NCBI RefSeq assembly: GCF_040958095.1
Contig: NC_091172.1
Span: 5,586,029 to 5,650,028, forward strand
Length of the DNA: 64,000 bases
Direction: 5' to 3'
DNA from: Procambarus clarkii
Taxonomy: Eukaryota > Arthropoda > Malacostraca > Decapoda > Cambaridae
Of the stretch, positions 10,811 to 21,189 are shown one piece after another (the stretch's first letter is position 1; each line of letters starts with the position of its first letter). The notes under the pieces were generated by a model. It was not told where the DNA came from. It saw only the letters and a list, made by a program, of their open reading frames with translations, and did no database searches. The position numbers were made by a program, and so were the translations under genes.

Positions 10811-11212
10811 AGTTTAGTTCATTTATTATGCACACGAGGGGCCTCGTAGCCTGGTGGATAGCGCGCAGGACTCGTAATTCTGTGGCGCGGGTTCGATTCC
10901 CACACGAGGCAGAAACAAATGGGCAAAGTTTCTTTCACCCTGAATGCCCCTGTTACCTAGCAGTAAATAGGTACCTGGGAGTTAGTCAGCTGTCACGGGC
11001 TGCTTCCTGGGGGTGGAGGCCTGGTCGAGGACCGGGCCGCGGGGACACTAAAGCCCCGAAATCATCTCAAGATAACCTCAAGATAACCCCATACCCATCT
11101 TGTGGGGGGTAGTGGAAAGGGTTACAGAGGCACGTAATGGGCTCAGGGACTGAACCCCACAATTCATTTAGCTAAACAAGTTACAATCTTGATGAGCTAG
11201 TTACAAAATTCA
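10811..11212 (-). repeat. I-clade LINE 3' UTR fragment, split by a SINE
   Basis: TAGTTTAGTTCATTTATTATG (10811-10831) and then, after the SINE, CCCATACCCATCTTGTGGGG through GAGCTAGTTACAAAATTCAG match the minus-strand 3' UTR of I-clade LINEs at 27377 and 41084. The 3' end faces left. Confidence 0.8.
10833..11088 (+). mobile_element. tRNA-derived SINE, tail type A, well preserved
   Basis: The head at 10841-10910 folds as a tRNA. The 7-bp acceptor GCCTCGT/ACGAGGC is perfect, the anticodon stem is CAGGA/TTCTG with a loop giving anticodon CGT (Thr-like), and the B box is GGTTCGATTCC. The SINE body and the GGCCTGGTCGAGGACCGGGC tail follow, ending in a duplicated CTCAAGATAAC. It is not a functional tRNA gene, because the body is fused directly to the head. 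Confidence 0.9.
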
Positions 11213-11325
11213 GTATACATCCAAGAAAGGGAGTGGGAAATGAATGGATGTCGAGGGCACTTAGTGTCAATTGCCGGCTGGAAAGATATTGCAAATCTAA
11301 TGCAATATCTTTCATAGACAACTGG
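11213..11325 (+). pseudogene. LINE-3 (CR1-like) ORF1 esterase part, left of Gypsy insertion
   Basis: The open frame (ending CKSNAISFIDNW) continues without loss of frame into 18490 (EHFYGRNEMYARDGVHLS) once the Gypsy element and one ACTGG copy are removed. This is the C-terminal part of an SGNH-hydrolase-like esterase domain as found in CR1 ORF1 proteins. The element is 5'-truncated here. Confidence 0.75.
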
Positions 11326-12306
11326 TGTTACAACAATGGAAGTGGGACTTCTATGGGGTACTGGTACTATTAAGGGGTAAAGGTAGTTAGAAGACAAGAG
11401 TATCAAATATGGGAGAGCTAAAAGGCCCGGCCCCCAAAATAAACTATCCACAGTAGTAATAACTTGCTACTAGACCATATATGTTAGTCTAAGGGTTGAT
11501 CACTGCGCTCCCACCTTGGAAGAAGAGATACTCTGTAATTCATGTACTTATTTATTAACCCCTTAACAACCCCCCATATACACTCACACCAATAACAATA
11601 ATAATAACTTTACCACACTATCTTACGTTAAAAGCCTTGGTCCACATAGACAGGATACAAGGTTTACACTAATAACAAGCTAGGGTAAAGTACTACTGGA
11701 TAAGCACTGAAGCTGGATGCAGCTTAGGGTAGTGAGACCATGTGGTACCCTAATACAAAACACAACTCTTAGGGTAAACAAAACACTGGCAAATACTAAC
11801 CCCAGGTCTCACCAATAGTTACTACCAGAGTAGGTACACTTACTGATGCCCCGTACTTAGCTTAAGGATACAGGAACTTCAGGTAAGGGAAATAAGTAAG
11901 AGGAGAAGGGAGAAGAGTAGGGATACAGCCACAGAGTAGGTCTTATCCGCACACACCAGCCAGAGAGAAGACCGAGCTAGCGACCAACTGCCTCCCTCAT
12001 GTCGTGGTGCCGGGAGGAGCCTAATTGATCGTGCAGCTAAGCACATTAAAGATCTTCCCCTATGCAACGTATTGTTACTTTATGAATGATTAGAAAGTAT
12101 TAGTAAGCAAAGTTGGTGCCTATGTTATTATTTAATAATCAACCCCCAGCTCAGTCTTTAAATGCTCTTTGAGAAACAATAATAGTCTTACGTCTGGCAG
12201 GGAAAATACAAACAATTGCTATTCTAGATGCCCAACTGTACTACCAGGAAGTTTAATAGCTCAATTTTGACCTCTGGTTTCCACTGGAGAACCCAGGGTC
12301 GTAACA
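11326..12306 (-). repeat. 3' LTR of Gmr1-like element
   Basis: 981 bp with terminal TGTTAC...GTAACA. Nearly identical to 17500-18484 apart from a 3-bp AAT indel, isolated substitutions (for example GATGCCCCG versus GATGTCCCG) and a cluster of differences in 11335-11351. Confidence 0.95.
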
Positions 12307-12330
12307 CTCCTCCCCCCTTCAGAGAAAAAA
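12307..12330 (-). promoter_or_regulatory. polypurine tract
   Basis: On the minus strand CTGAAGGGGGGAGGAG abuts the 3' LTR. This is the expected plus-strand primer position. Confidence 0.85.
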
Positions 12331-12613
12331 AAATGTGACTACTAGAATAGTAGTCATATTTTTTTGTAAGAGTATACAGAGAACAAAAAGAAAAACATAT
12401 GACAAAAACAAAAAATCAATCAAAAGCAATTTCTCTGCAAAAAAAAAAAAATACAAAGGAGTTCTCTGAAAGAAAAAAAACATACACAACAAAAATAAAA
12501 GAACAGGGAAGTAAATAAATTGGACACGGAATATTTAATGTCACAGGAGAACCTAAAAAAAATTAACTAAAGCATGACGGTTGGTAAATGGCTTTCTGTG
12601 GCTCAGATGAATG
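12331..12613. other. A-rich noncoding spacer between pol and 3' LTR
   Basis: About 280 bp dominated by A runs on the + strand. No ORF or motif seen. Confidence 0.7.
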
Positions 12614-14850
12614 TTATTCAGGCAACCGGGACAGAGTGTCGGCTATCACGTTGAGTCTGCCCGGTAGGTGGGTAATGGAAAGATTGAAGTCCTGTAGGTA
12701 CAACGCCCACCTGAGGATGCGTTTATTCTTACCCTTCATCTGAGTCAGGAAGACTAGTGGGTTATGGTCCGTGTACACTTCCACTATATTACCTGTGAGG
12801 TAAACTTCGAACTTTTTACATGTTAACACTAGCGCCAACGCCTCTTTTTCTACCACTGAATAATTGCGTTGCGCCTTGTCGAATTTCACAGAGTAATAAT
12901 ATACTGGGTGTTCCACCTGATCATCCCCAGTTTGCAACAACACTGCACCAGCACCCGAGTCAGACGCGTCAACATGAATTTTAAACGGTCGGTCGAACCT
13001 TGGACTAGCAAGCACTGGGGCGGAAGCTAAGATCAATTTCAAATTTTTAAATGCCTCTGCACAGTCTGATGACCACTTAAATTTAACGGCTTTCCACAAC
13101 AAGTCTGTGAGAGGAGTGGCAACACTGGAAAAGTTCTGACAAAAACGTCGATAGTACGCACACATACCGATAAATCTTTGAACGTCCTTTTTAGACTTTA
13201 GTACTGGATACTCCAGAATGGCACCGATTTTATCTTGCCGAGGTAACACTTTTCCTTGGCCCACTTCATAACCGAGGTACGTCACTGTGCCTTGGCCAAA
13301 ATGACACTTTTTAGCATTTAAGGTAAGATTTGCCCTTTTCAAGATGGCAAACTGGCGTAACCTAGCTATGTGGTCAGCCCAATTACTGTCAAACAGCACG
13401 ATATCATCTAAATACTCCCGACAATTTGGCACCTTAGCGAGTAGAGAGTTCATGAGTCTCTGGAACGTGGCAGGGGCGTTACGCAAGCCGAACGGTAACA
13501 CTTGATACTCAAAAACACCCTCGGGTGTCACGAACGCAGTGAGCTGTTTAGCACGTTCAGTGAGTGGGATTTGATAATACCCCCTCGAGAGGTCGAATTT
13601 CGAAACGTACTTGGCATTTCCCAACTCGTCAATGCAGTCCTCGAGGAGGGGCAGCGGATAGGCATCCACAATGGTCACCTTGTTGAGCTGCCGATAGTCG
13701 GTGCATAATCGCCAGGAGCCGTCTGGTTTGGGGACCAACAGGCAGGGCGAGCACCAAGAGCCCTGGCTCGGCTGGATGAGGCCGTGCTGGAGCAAGAAGT
13801 CGACCTCCTTCCGTACGATGGCCTTCTTTTCTGGACTCATCCGATAGGGTTGAAGGCGAATGGGAGTGTAGTCCGTCAACTCGACATCATGGCAAATGGC
13901 ATCAGTCTGGGTCGGGACCTCCCCGAACAGACTGGAGAATTCATCAACCAACGACTGCACCTCTTCACGTTGGGCCATCTGCAAATGGGACAGTCCCTCC
14001 ACAGCATTCACAGAACTAGAATTATTGAAAATGAGATTAGTTGGGTCCCCAGAACAATCATCCCCTCTCTCACTGGAAATGGAAACATTGGTTAGTGCAA
14101 TGGGCCTGGGGCCCTGGAACTTCTTCAGTCGATTTACATGTATGAGCATTACCTGGTTACGTTTGTCAGAGTGCCTCACTTTGTACGTGAGGTCCCCAGT
14201 CTTTTCTGTCACAATGTAGGGGCCTTCGTACTTGTGGGACATAGTGTTCCCTAGTCGAGGCTTTAATACCAGGACAGGGTCGCCAGGCTGAAATACCCGT
14301 AACTTAGATTTAGCATCGTTACGTTCTTTCATCTTTTCTAGGGCCTTGCCAAGATACTTAAATGCAGCCGCCTTGCAGTCCTTGAGTCTCTGGTGGTGTT
14401 GCGCAAAGAAAGCCGAACCTTCGGATAACGTTACGTTCCCTAACAGATTCTCCTGTAACATTTGCAAGGGTCCACGAACTTTATGGCCAAAGACTAACTC
14501 AAAAGGAGAACAGCCCAGTGAACTTTGTAATCCCTCTCTAGCCGCAAACAAAACATACGGTAAATTCTCATCCCAGAAGGTGTGGGAACTCTCGCACGAT
14601 GTCTTCAACATCTGCTTCAGAGTTAGATGGAAACGTTCAATTACCCCCTGACTCTGTGGATGGTATGGGCTGGAAACCTTATGAGTTATTCCATGTTCCT
14701 TACAAAATTGCTCGAAAACATCAGACTTAAAATTAGTACCATTGTCAGTTTGCACGACCCGAGGCAGTCCAAAAGTGGAAAAAAATTGCAACATACGAGC
14801 AACAACAGTTTTTGCTCGGATGTTCCTTACAGCAAAAGCCTCTGGGTAAC
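12614..14850 (-). CDS. Gypsy pol: integrase core end, GPY/F, RT, RNase H
   Basis: An ATG-started reading of 726 codons (from 14794) whose frame is open back to about 14850. N-terminal: integrase core with second Asp in VQTDNGTNF (about residue 17) and Glu in SPYHPQSQGVIERFH, then the GPY/F module (YEGPYIVTEKTGDLTYKV, about residues 193-215). Middle: reverse transcriptase with WRLCTDYRQLN, VLPFGLRNAPATF and catalytic YLDD. C-terminal: RNase H with HVDASDSGAG, EKEALALV and YTDHNPL. All RT and RNase H catalytic residues are present. The first integrase Asp lies in the upstream frame (14745-16238), so one frameshift near 14850 breaks the polyprotein. Integrase lies upstream of RT. Confidence 0.93.
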
Positions 14851-16238
14851 GAGTAGTGTATCATCGTGATTAGGTAAATATTACCAGACTTAGTTCTAGG
14901 TAATGGTCCAACACAGTCCATTACCACATGAGAAAATGGTTCCTCTGGCACGACAATAGGCCTTAGAGGAGCTTTAGGTGGAGTCTGGTTTGGTTTCCCA
15001 ACCAGTTGACAAACAATACACGCATTACAAAATTTTGCCACATCGCTTTTCAGCTTGGGCCAGAAAAAATACTTTAAAATTTTGTGATACGTAATATTAA
15101 TACCTTGATGTCCCCCCATAGGATCATCATGAGCAGCTGCCAAAACTCTTTCTCTATAGCAGGTCGGCAACATAACCTGGTGGACTACCTCCCACTCATT
15201 TGACAAGGGAGCACTCTGTGGTCTCCATTTTCTCATCAAAATCCGATCATTGTAGTAGTACCCAGTTGCTGCGTCTACAATTTCCTCCATAGAGACGGCT
15301 GTTTCATGACAATCTGCAAGAGTGGGGTCAGCTTTCTGTAACTCACTCAAGGAGGCATCTAGGCCTTGGTCAGATGCCATTGGCCGAGGCTCAACAGTGT
15401 TCTCCTCCACCTCCCCACTACTCTCTGTAGGTGGCGGTGGCAGGCTCTCCACAATGTCCTCGGCCACGTCATCGAGTCGGGCCATGAATGTGTCCGCGAG
15501 GTCCACTTGGTTTTCACCACTCGGAAAGCTCCTCGTGACCTCGGGATTTACCACCTTGGCAAGCACAGGGCTGCCCTTACATTTAAGTCCCATAGACCTG
15601 GTCACCGCGCACGCAGGGTACACAACATTATCCTCTGCGGCGGGTGGATCCAGGCAAACCTTAGGGGTAGGCAACATAATAGGCAGTCTGGAGTCCCCTA
15701 CCTTATCCCCTGCTAAATCATTACCAACTATTACATCAACATTAGGGAAAGGTAGGTATGAAGTGACTCCGACTGTACAAACACCCTTGTGGAAATCAGA
15801 TTCCAGGGTAACCTTATGGAGGGGTACTGCTCGAGTATCACTAGTGACACCCTCGACCAGTACCACCTCTCCAGTGTCGAGAGTGTTGGCACCTTGCAAT
15901 GCACTCTCTAAAATTAAAGTCTGGATGGCACCGGTGTCTCGGAAGATCACCACGTCCTTCCAGGAAGAACCCTCAGACAAAAGTAGTCTCCCTTTCGATA
16001 AGAATGGGGTAAGCAAGTCCAACCACTGTGGGTTGGAGGTCTTACTCCCTAACCCTTCTGAAAGCCTCAAGCCCTGTGTCACAACTAGAGCATTGGGTCT
16101 TTTTTCAGGGTGCAGTTGCCAACAACGGCTAATAGTGTGGTTTGGACGATTACAGTGACCACAAAAACGTCGGGGAGAAGAGACATTACTAACAGAATTA
16201 CCCTTCGGTTCACCTTTAGGTGCCGTTGGGCTAGACAC
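14745..16238 (-). CDS. Gypsy gag C-terminus, protease, integrase N-terminus
   Basis: 497 codons from an ATG at 16238. Order: CCHC knuckle CGHCNRPNHTISRC (about residues 26-39); retroviral-type aspartic protease with FRDTGA (Asp-Thr-Gly at about 101-103); a linker rich in acidic residues and proline; the integrase H2C2 finger (GGHQG...CNACIVC, about 375-415); and the start of the integrase core with the first catalytic Asp in VVMDCVGPLP. After LITMI the frame is lost, and the core continues in the overlapping downstream frame (TRYPEAFAVRNI). The knuckle is in a different frame from the capsid, so this ORF is the continuation of gag. The absence of a standard slippery heptamer argues for a mutation rather than programmed frameshifting. 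Confidence 0.88.
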   Translation of the reverse strand: MSSPTAPKGEPKGNSVSNVSSPRRFCGHCNRPNHTISRCWQLHPEKRPNALVVTQGLRLSEGLGSKTSNPQWLDLLTPFLSKGRLLLSEGSSWKDVVIFRDTGAIQTLILESALQGANTLDTGEVVLVEGVTSDTRAVPLHKVTLESDFHKGVCTVGVTSYLPFPNVDVIVGNDLAGDKVGDSRLPIMLPTPKVCLDPPAAEDNVVYPACAVTRSMGLKCKGSPVLAKVVNPEVTRSFPSGENQVDLADTFMARLDDVAEDIVESLPPPPTESSGEVEENTVEPRPMASDQGLDASLSELQKADPTLADCHETAVSMEEIVDAATGYYYNDRILMRKWRPQSAPLSNEWEVVHQVMLPTCYRERVLAAAHDDPMGGHQGINITYHKILKYFFWPKLKSDVAKFCNACIVCQLVGKPNQTPPKAPLRPIVVPEEPFSHVVMDCVGPLPRTKSGNIYLITMIHYSLPRGFCCKEHPSKNCCCSYVAIFFHFWTASGRAN

Positions 16239-16239
16239 T

Positions 16240-17224
16240 TTAACAGGTTAGTTATGTCTGAAACAGAAGGTGCATTAGGTAAAGGGTTAGAATGAGCTGG
16301 TCTGGACTGGCTGTGGGTATAAGGTTTGCTACTCTGTGGGGTATAATTATTTTTATTGGGCCTTTTGCCCGCCAATTGGTAGTTTTCTGCCAACTTGGCC
16401 AAATCCCCTATTTTAGAATTTAACTCTATCCTTCCTTTAATGTACTGTGATACGTTCTCTGGCATAACATCTATAAAATGCTCCATTAAAATTAAGTTCC
16501 TGAGAGCCTCGTATGTTTCGGCTTTCGCCGAGCGAATCCATCTATCAAATAATCGAATTTGATCATTCACAAATTCAGTGAGCGGTTGGTTGTGAGTAGG
16601 CCTAAGGTTACGATAAACTTGGCGGTGAGCTTCAGGAGTAATTTCATATGCCCGCAAAATACATTCCCTGACTTTATCATATTCGAAACACTCGTCGTCA
16701 GGCATGTTTATAAAAATATCTTGTGCTTTACCCCTAAGTCTTCCCTGTAGGATTTTCACCCACTCTTCCTTTGGCCAGTTCATGGACGTGGCCACTCTCT
16801 GAAAATGGTTGAAAAACCTTTCAGGGTCAGACTCGGAAAATTCAGGCAAATTATGCTTTTTCTCATAATGCCTGGGGTTTGAATCCCCGGCAGGTGGAGT
16901 TCCAGTGGCATTCGCTCTAATTTTAGCCTCCTCGGTTTTGAGTCTTTGCTCCTCTAATTTTATTTTTGCTAACTCTAAAGCTAATTCACTTTCCCTATGA
17001 GTTGCACTTTCTGCTTGGCTAGGCTGGCATAAAGGTGTATCACTTGCCAATAGTTGTTCATCAATACAATGTTGTAATATTTCATTCACCAAAGTCCACT
17101 TTTTATCTGCGACATTTAATTCTAGGCCAAATTCCTGGCCTAACAATACTAAATTAGACTTTTTAAGTTTCTTTATCTCTACCACTGAAGGCTCCCTTGC
17201 CAGTTTCTGCATTTCAGAAGACAT
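16240..17224 (-). CDS. Gypsy gag: matrix/capsid with SCAN-like domain
   Basis: Start chosen at the ATG at 17224 (MSSEMQKLAREPS); the upstream in-frame ATG at 17308 would add an implausible hydrophobic stretch. The N-terminal region has a charged helical segment (ELALELAKIKLEEQRLKTEE, coiled-coil-like). The capsid has SESDPERFFNHFQRVATSMN and a C-terminal half that resembles the SCAN fold (LTEFVNDQIRLFDRWIRS, then LILMEHFIDVMPENV). The SCAN domain is thought to derive from Gmr1-like Gypsy gag, which fits the pol order. The frame diverges into nonsense after 16240, and the zinc knuckle follows in the next frame. Confidence 0.88.
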
Positions 17225-17480
17225 CACTAATAATTTTAGCTCCCAGCCAAAGAAAAAATTAAAAAATAAAAATTGGAAAAAAACAAAAATTTGCACGGCC
17301 CCTAACACAAGGCCACACTAACCTTAATCGTGAAGGGATCCAGCTGGGTGTCCAGTCAGTGCAAGAATGTCCTTTGCTAGATGAGCTGGACCCTAGGCTA
17401 GCACACAACCGTTCTGCGGAAAACAAAAAATTTTAATTTTGGCACTCAAGAATCTAATTTTTTACACTTATAATGTTCCT
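17225..17480 (-). other. Gypsy leader, noncoding
   Basis: Untranslated leader between the primer-binding site and gag, rich in A/T. No further signal seen. Confidence 0.6.
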
Positions 17481-17497
17481 CCCGGACTGGCCAACCA
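17480..17497 (-). promoter_or_regulatory. probable primer-binding site
   Basis: On the minus strand TGGTTGGCCAGTCCGGGA starts 2 nt after the 5' LTR. TGG is the complement of a tRNA CCA end. The tRNA was not identified. Confidence 0.55.
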
Positions 17498-17499
17498 CT

Positions 17500-18484
17500 T
17501 GTTACAACTTATATGAGTGGGGCTTCTATGGGGTACTGGTACTATTAAGGGGTAAAGGTAGTTAGAAGACAAGAGTATCAAATATGGGAGAGCTAAAAGG
17601 CCCGGCCCCCAAAATAAACTATCCACAGTAGTAATAACTTGCTACTAGACCATATATGTTAGTCTAAGGGTTGATCACTGCGCTCCCACCTTGGAAGAAG
17701 AGATACTCTGTAATTCATGTACTTATTTATTAACCCCTTAACAACCCCCCATATACACTCACACCAATAACAATAATAATAATAACTTTACCACACTATC
17801 TTACGTTAAAAGCCTTGGTCCACATAGACAGGATACAAGGTTTACACTAATAACAAGCTAGGGTAAAGTACTACTGGATAAGCACTGAAGCTGGATGCAG
17901 CTTAGGGTAGTGAGACCATGTGGTACCCTAATACAAAACACAACTCTTAGGGTAAACAAAACACTGGCAAATACTAACCCCAGGTCTCACCAATAGTTAC
18001 TACCAGAGTAGGTACACTTACTGATGTCCCGTACTTAGCTTAAGGATACAGGAACTTCAGGTAAGGGAAATAAGTAAGAGGAGAAGGGAGAAGAGTAGGG
18101 ATACAGCCACAGATTAGGTCTTATCCGCACACACCAGCCAGAGAGAAGACCGAGCTAGCGACCAACTGCCTCCCTCATGTCGTGGTGCCGGGAGGAGCCT
18201 AATTGATCGTGCAGCTAAGCACATTAAAGATCTTCCCCTATGCAACGTATTGTTACTTTATGAATGATTAGAAAGTATTAGTAAGCAAAGTTGGTGCCTA
18301 TGTTATTATTTAATAATCAACCCCCAGCTCAGTCTTTAAATGCTCTTTGAGAAACAATAATAGTCTTACGTCTGGCAGGGAAAATACAAACAATTGCTAT
18401 TCTAGATGCCCAACTGTACTACCAGGAAGTTTAATAGCTCAATTTTGACCTCTGGTTTCCACTGGAGAACCCAGGGTCGTAACA
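17500..18484 (-). repeat. 5' LTR of Gmr1-like element
   Basis: 985 bp, TGTTAC...GTAACA, followed by the target duplication ACTGG at 18485-18489. Near-identical to 11326-12306. Confidence 0.95.
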
Positions 18485-18489
18485 ACTGG

Positions 18490-20143
18490 GAACACTTCTA
18501 TGGAAGAAATGAAATGTATGCTCGGGATGGGGTGCATCTATCGAGGGCTGGGGTGGTTGCTGTTGCGAACTCGTTGGAACCAGTGGTTAGAGGTGTTTGT
18601 TTGGGTTTAAACTGTTAGTAGATAGTGGTATGGGAATTGATTTGGAGGAAGGAGATAATAAAAGTATGTGTTTGTGGGAGAAAGGAATTGGCAAAATGAT
18701 CAGGGAAATTGAAGGGCCTCAAAATAACAATTCACTTAGGGTATATTACACTAACAGTAGAAGTCTAAGAAATAAAATAAACGAATTAAATGCTCTTGTC
18801 TGCACAGAAAAAATAGATATTATTGCACTTACCGAAACGTGGATGAATGTAGAAAATAGAGAACTATTAGCTGAATATCAAATAAATGGATTTAAACTAT
18901 TTCACACAGATAGATATATTAGACGAGGAGGGGGAGTAGCCATATATGTTAGGGACAATTTGAAATGTAGTCTCAAAGAGGGAATCAAATCTGAGCCACA
19001 CACAGAAACTATTTGGATAGAATTAAACGAAAAAGCAAATAATAGTATAATAGGAGTTATATATAGGCCACCAAATTTAGACAGAATAGAAGCAAAGCAT
19101 CTGTGGGATGAAATATCTAGAGCATCTAAGTCTAGCAGTATTTGTGTCATGGGTGACTTTAATTTTAGTGGAATAAACTGGGTGAACAAAACAGGGAATA
19201 ATGAAGCAGAAGATTTTCTAGAATTAATTGACGATTGCTTTCTTACTCAACACATTAAGGAACCAACGCGGGAAAATAATATTTATATTTAGTGTTAACT
19301 AACAGGGAAACACAAATTAAGGACATCGAAATAGGGAGTGAGCTAGAGAACATTGATCATAAAGAAATCAGATTTAGCATAGAATGGAATAGATCTGTTG
19401 GAGAAAATTATGTTAAAGTACCTGATTTTCGAAAAGATAATTTCAATAACCTAAGAAATTTATTGGGTCAAATAGATTGGAAAGTCTTGGGTATGGGGTG
19501 TGGGCCGGTCTTGGAGCTAGACGTGAACCCAGCGATAGGTGACGTAAAAGGGGTTTTCGATGTGGACTCAAAATATAACCAATATAAAAATATTCTAAGC
19601 GAAGCCCAGGAACGTAGTATACCATATAAATTGAATAGATCGAATACAAATGATCCAAAGTGGATAACAAAGGATCTGAAGAACCTTATAGGTAAAAAGA
19701 GAGCTTGGTACAAAAGGATTAAGAATGGGGAAGTCAGTTTAGAACAGGAATTCGTACAACTGGTTAGAAATGTTAAAAAAAGAGATAAGGAAAGCAAAAA
19801 GAAACTATGAAGTTCGTATAGCAGAGCAAGCAAAGACAAATCCTAAAGGGTTTTTTCAGTTATATCGTACTAAGACTAGGGAAAGGATAGGTCCATTAAA
19901 AACTGAGACAGGTCAAATAACAGATAGTGATGAAGAGATGAGTAGTATTTTTAATAAATATTTTATATCTATATTTACTAAAGAGGAACTTAACAATATG
20001 CCTTCAGCCGAACAAGTCTATGTGGGTGGGGACGAGGACAGGTTGACGAGTTTAGTAGTTACCAAGGATGATGTAATTAAACAAATAGTTAAACTCAAAC
20101 CAAACAAATCCCCAGGGCCGGATGAAGTGTTTGCCAGGGTTTG
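18490..20143 (+). pseudogene. LINE-3 (CR1-like): ORF1 end, endonuclease, start of RT
   Basis: Continues the ORF1 esterase (DGVHLSRAGVVAVANSLE, the Asp-x-x-His block of SGNH hydrolases) to a stop at 18618. ORF2 follows from about 18630. It has an AP-type endonuclease with NSRSLRNKINE, IIALTETWMN (catalytic Glu), VIYRPPN, GDFNFSGINW and IDHKEIRF (Asp-His), then PNKSPGPDEV at the start of RT. A frameshift near 19285 (in the expected ILDLVLTN motif) and another near 19790 show it is dead. It is cut at 20143 by a LINE-6 stack and resumes at 22803. Confidence 0.85.
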
Positions 20144-21185
20144 TTTCTTTAAATATATATAAATATGTTTATTCAGGTAAGGTATATACATGCAAGTGAT
20201 GTTACATTAATGGATTGATATATAGGTAGAGCTAGTACATACAATGCCTAAAGCCACTATTACGCAATGCGTTTCGGGCAAGAAAAACATTAATATCTAG
20301 AACTTAATACTAATTGAGCATAAAGAATAAAAAGTGTTGAGAACAAATACAAATAAAGATTAAAAAAAAAGGGGGAACATGACTGAAAAAGCAGCACAAA
20401 TACAATAGGTTGACAAACAGTGTTGATTAAAAAAAGAAAATAACAGACATGGGTTGACAATAGAGGAGTGAGGTAGGTTACAGGGAATTTATTAGGTAGT
20501 GTTTAGTTTTTATCTTAAACTGGTTGAGAGAGGTACAGTCTTTAACATGGTTGGGAAGGTCATTCCACATTCTGGGCCCCTTGATTTGTAGAGCATTTCT
20601 AGTTTGATTAAGTCGTACTCTAGGAATATCAAAACTGTATTTATTTCTGGTGTGGTGCTCATGGGTTCTGTTACAACCTTCTATGAAGCTTTTGAGATCA
20701 GGATTGGCATTATAGTTTAGCGTTTTATATATGTATAATACACATGAGAGAATGTGCAGTGACTTAATGTCTAACATATTCAGAGATTTGAGTAGGGGTA
20801 CCGAGTGATGTCTGGGGCCAGAGTTGGATATTGTTCTAATAGCAGCTTTGTGTTGGGTAATTAGAGGACGTAAGTGATTTTGGGTAGTAGAACCCCAAGC
20901 ACAAATACCATAGTTGAGATATGGATAGATAAGGGAGTAATAGAGAGTCACCAGGGCAGGGCGTGGTACATAATATCTGATCTTAGAAAGAATGCCCACA
21001 GTTTTTGAAACTTTTTTTGATATATTTAGAATGTGTCCCTGGAAATTCAGCTTGTGGTCAATGAGAATGCCAAGGAATTTTCCATCTAATTTGTTACAAA
21101 TTTGGGTATTGTTTATTTTGAGATTTATTTGACTAGAGGATTTATTGCCAAACAGAATATAGAAAGTTTTGTCAATGTAAGTTTG
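20144..21185 (-). pseudogene. LINE-6 copy a: 3' UTR and C-terminal RT domain
   Basis: CR1/Rex1-like reverse transcriptase, minus strand. The 3' tail (type A, with stem ACGC-ATT-GCGT) lies at about 20160-20300. The C-terminal frame 20478-20999 (174 codons to stop) contains GICAWGSTTQNHLRPLITQH and ends in QFKIKTKHYLINSL. The frame reads upstream to about 21180 (DKTFYILFGNKSS), where copy b interrupts it. The rest of the RT is at 22346-22802. A possible 5-bp duplication AGGGT flanks the whole copy. Confidence 0.82.
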
Positions 21186-21189
21186 TTTG

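Larger units (their letters stand above)
11326..18484 (-). mobile_element. Gmr1-like Gypsy LTR retrotransposon, complete but frame-broken
   Basis: A 7.16-kb element flanked by ACTGG at 11321-11325 and 18485-18489. The LTRs of 981 and 985 bp begin TGTTAC and end GTAACA. On the minus strand the order is 5' LTR, leader, gag with SCAN-like capsid, CCHC knuckle, aspartic protease, integrase (H2C2, DDE core, GPY/F), reverse transcriptase, RNase H, polypurine tract, 3' LTR. Integrase before RT is atypical for Gypsy/Ty3 and characteristic of the Gmr1 group. Two frame changes (near 16240 and 14850) make this copy non-autonomous unless they are recoded. The LTRs are almost identical outside their U5 end, so the insertion is young. 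It sits inside LINE-3 ORF1. Confidence 0.93.

Noticed and set aside
10841-10910. Functional tRNA-Thr(CGU) gene
   Set aside because: It folds well, but the same head is fused to a SINE body repeated elsewhere in the window and no tRNA terminator follows.
13784-16158. Plus-strand ORFs of 100-278 codons over the Gypsy element
   Set aside because: They are antisense shadows of the minus-strand gag-pol frames.
16230-16250. Programmed -1 frameshift between capsid and zinc knuckle in Gypsy
   Set aside because: No canonical slippery heptamer or clear downstream structure, and the break lies before the knuckle, an unusual place; an indel is simpler.
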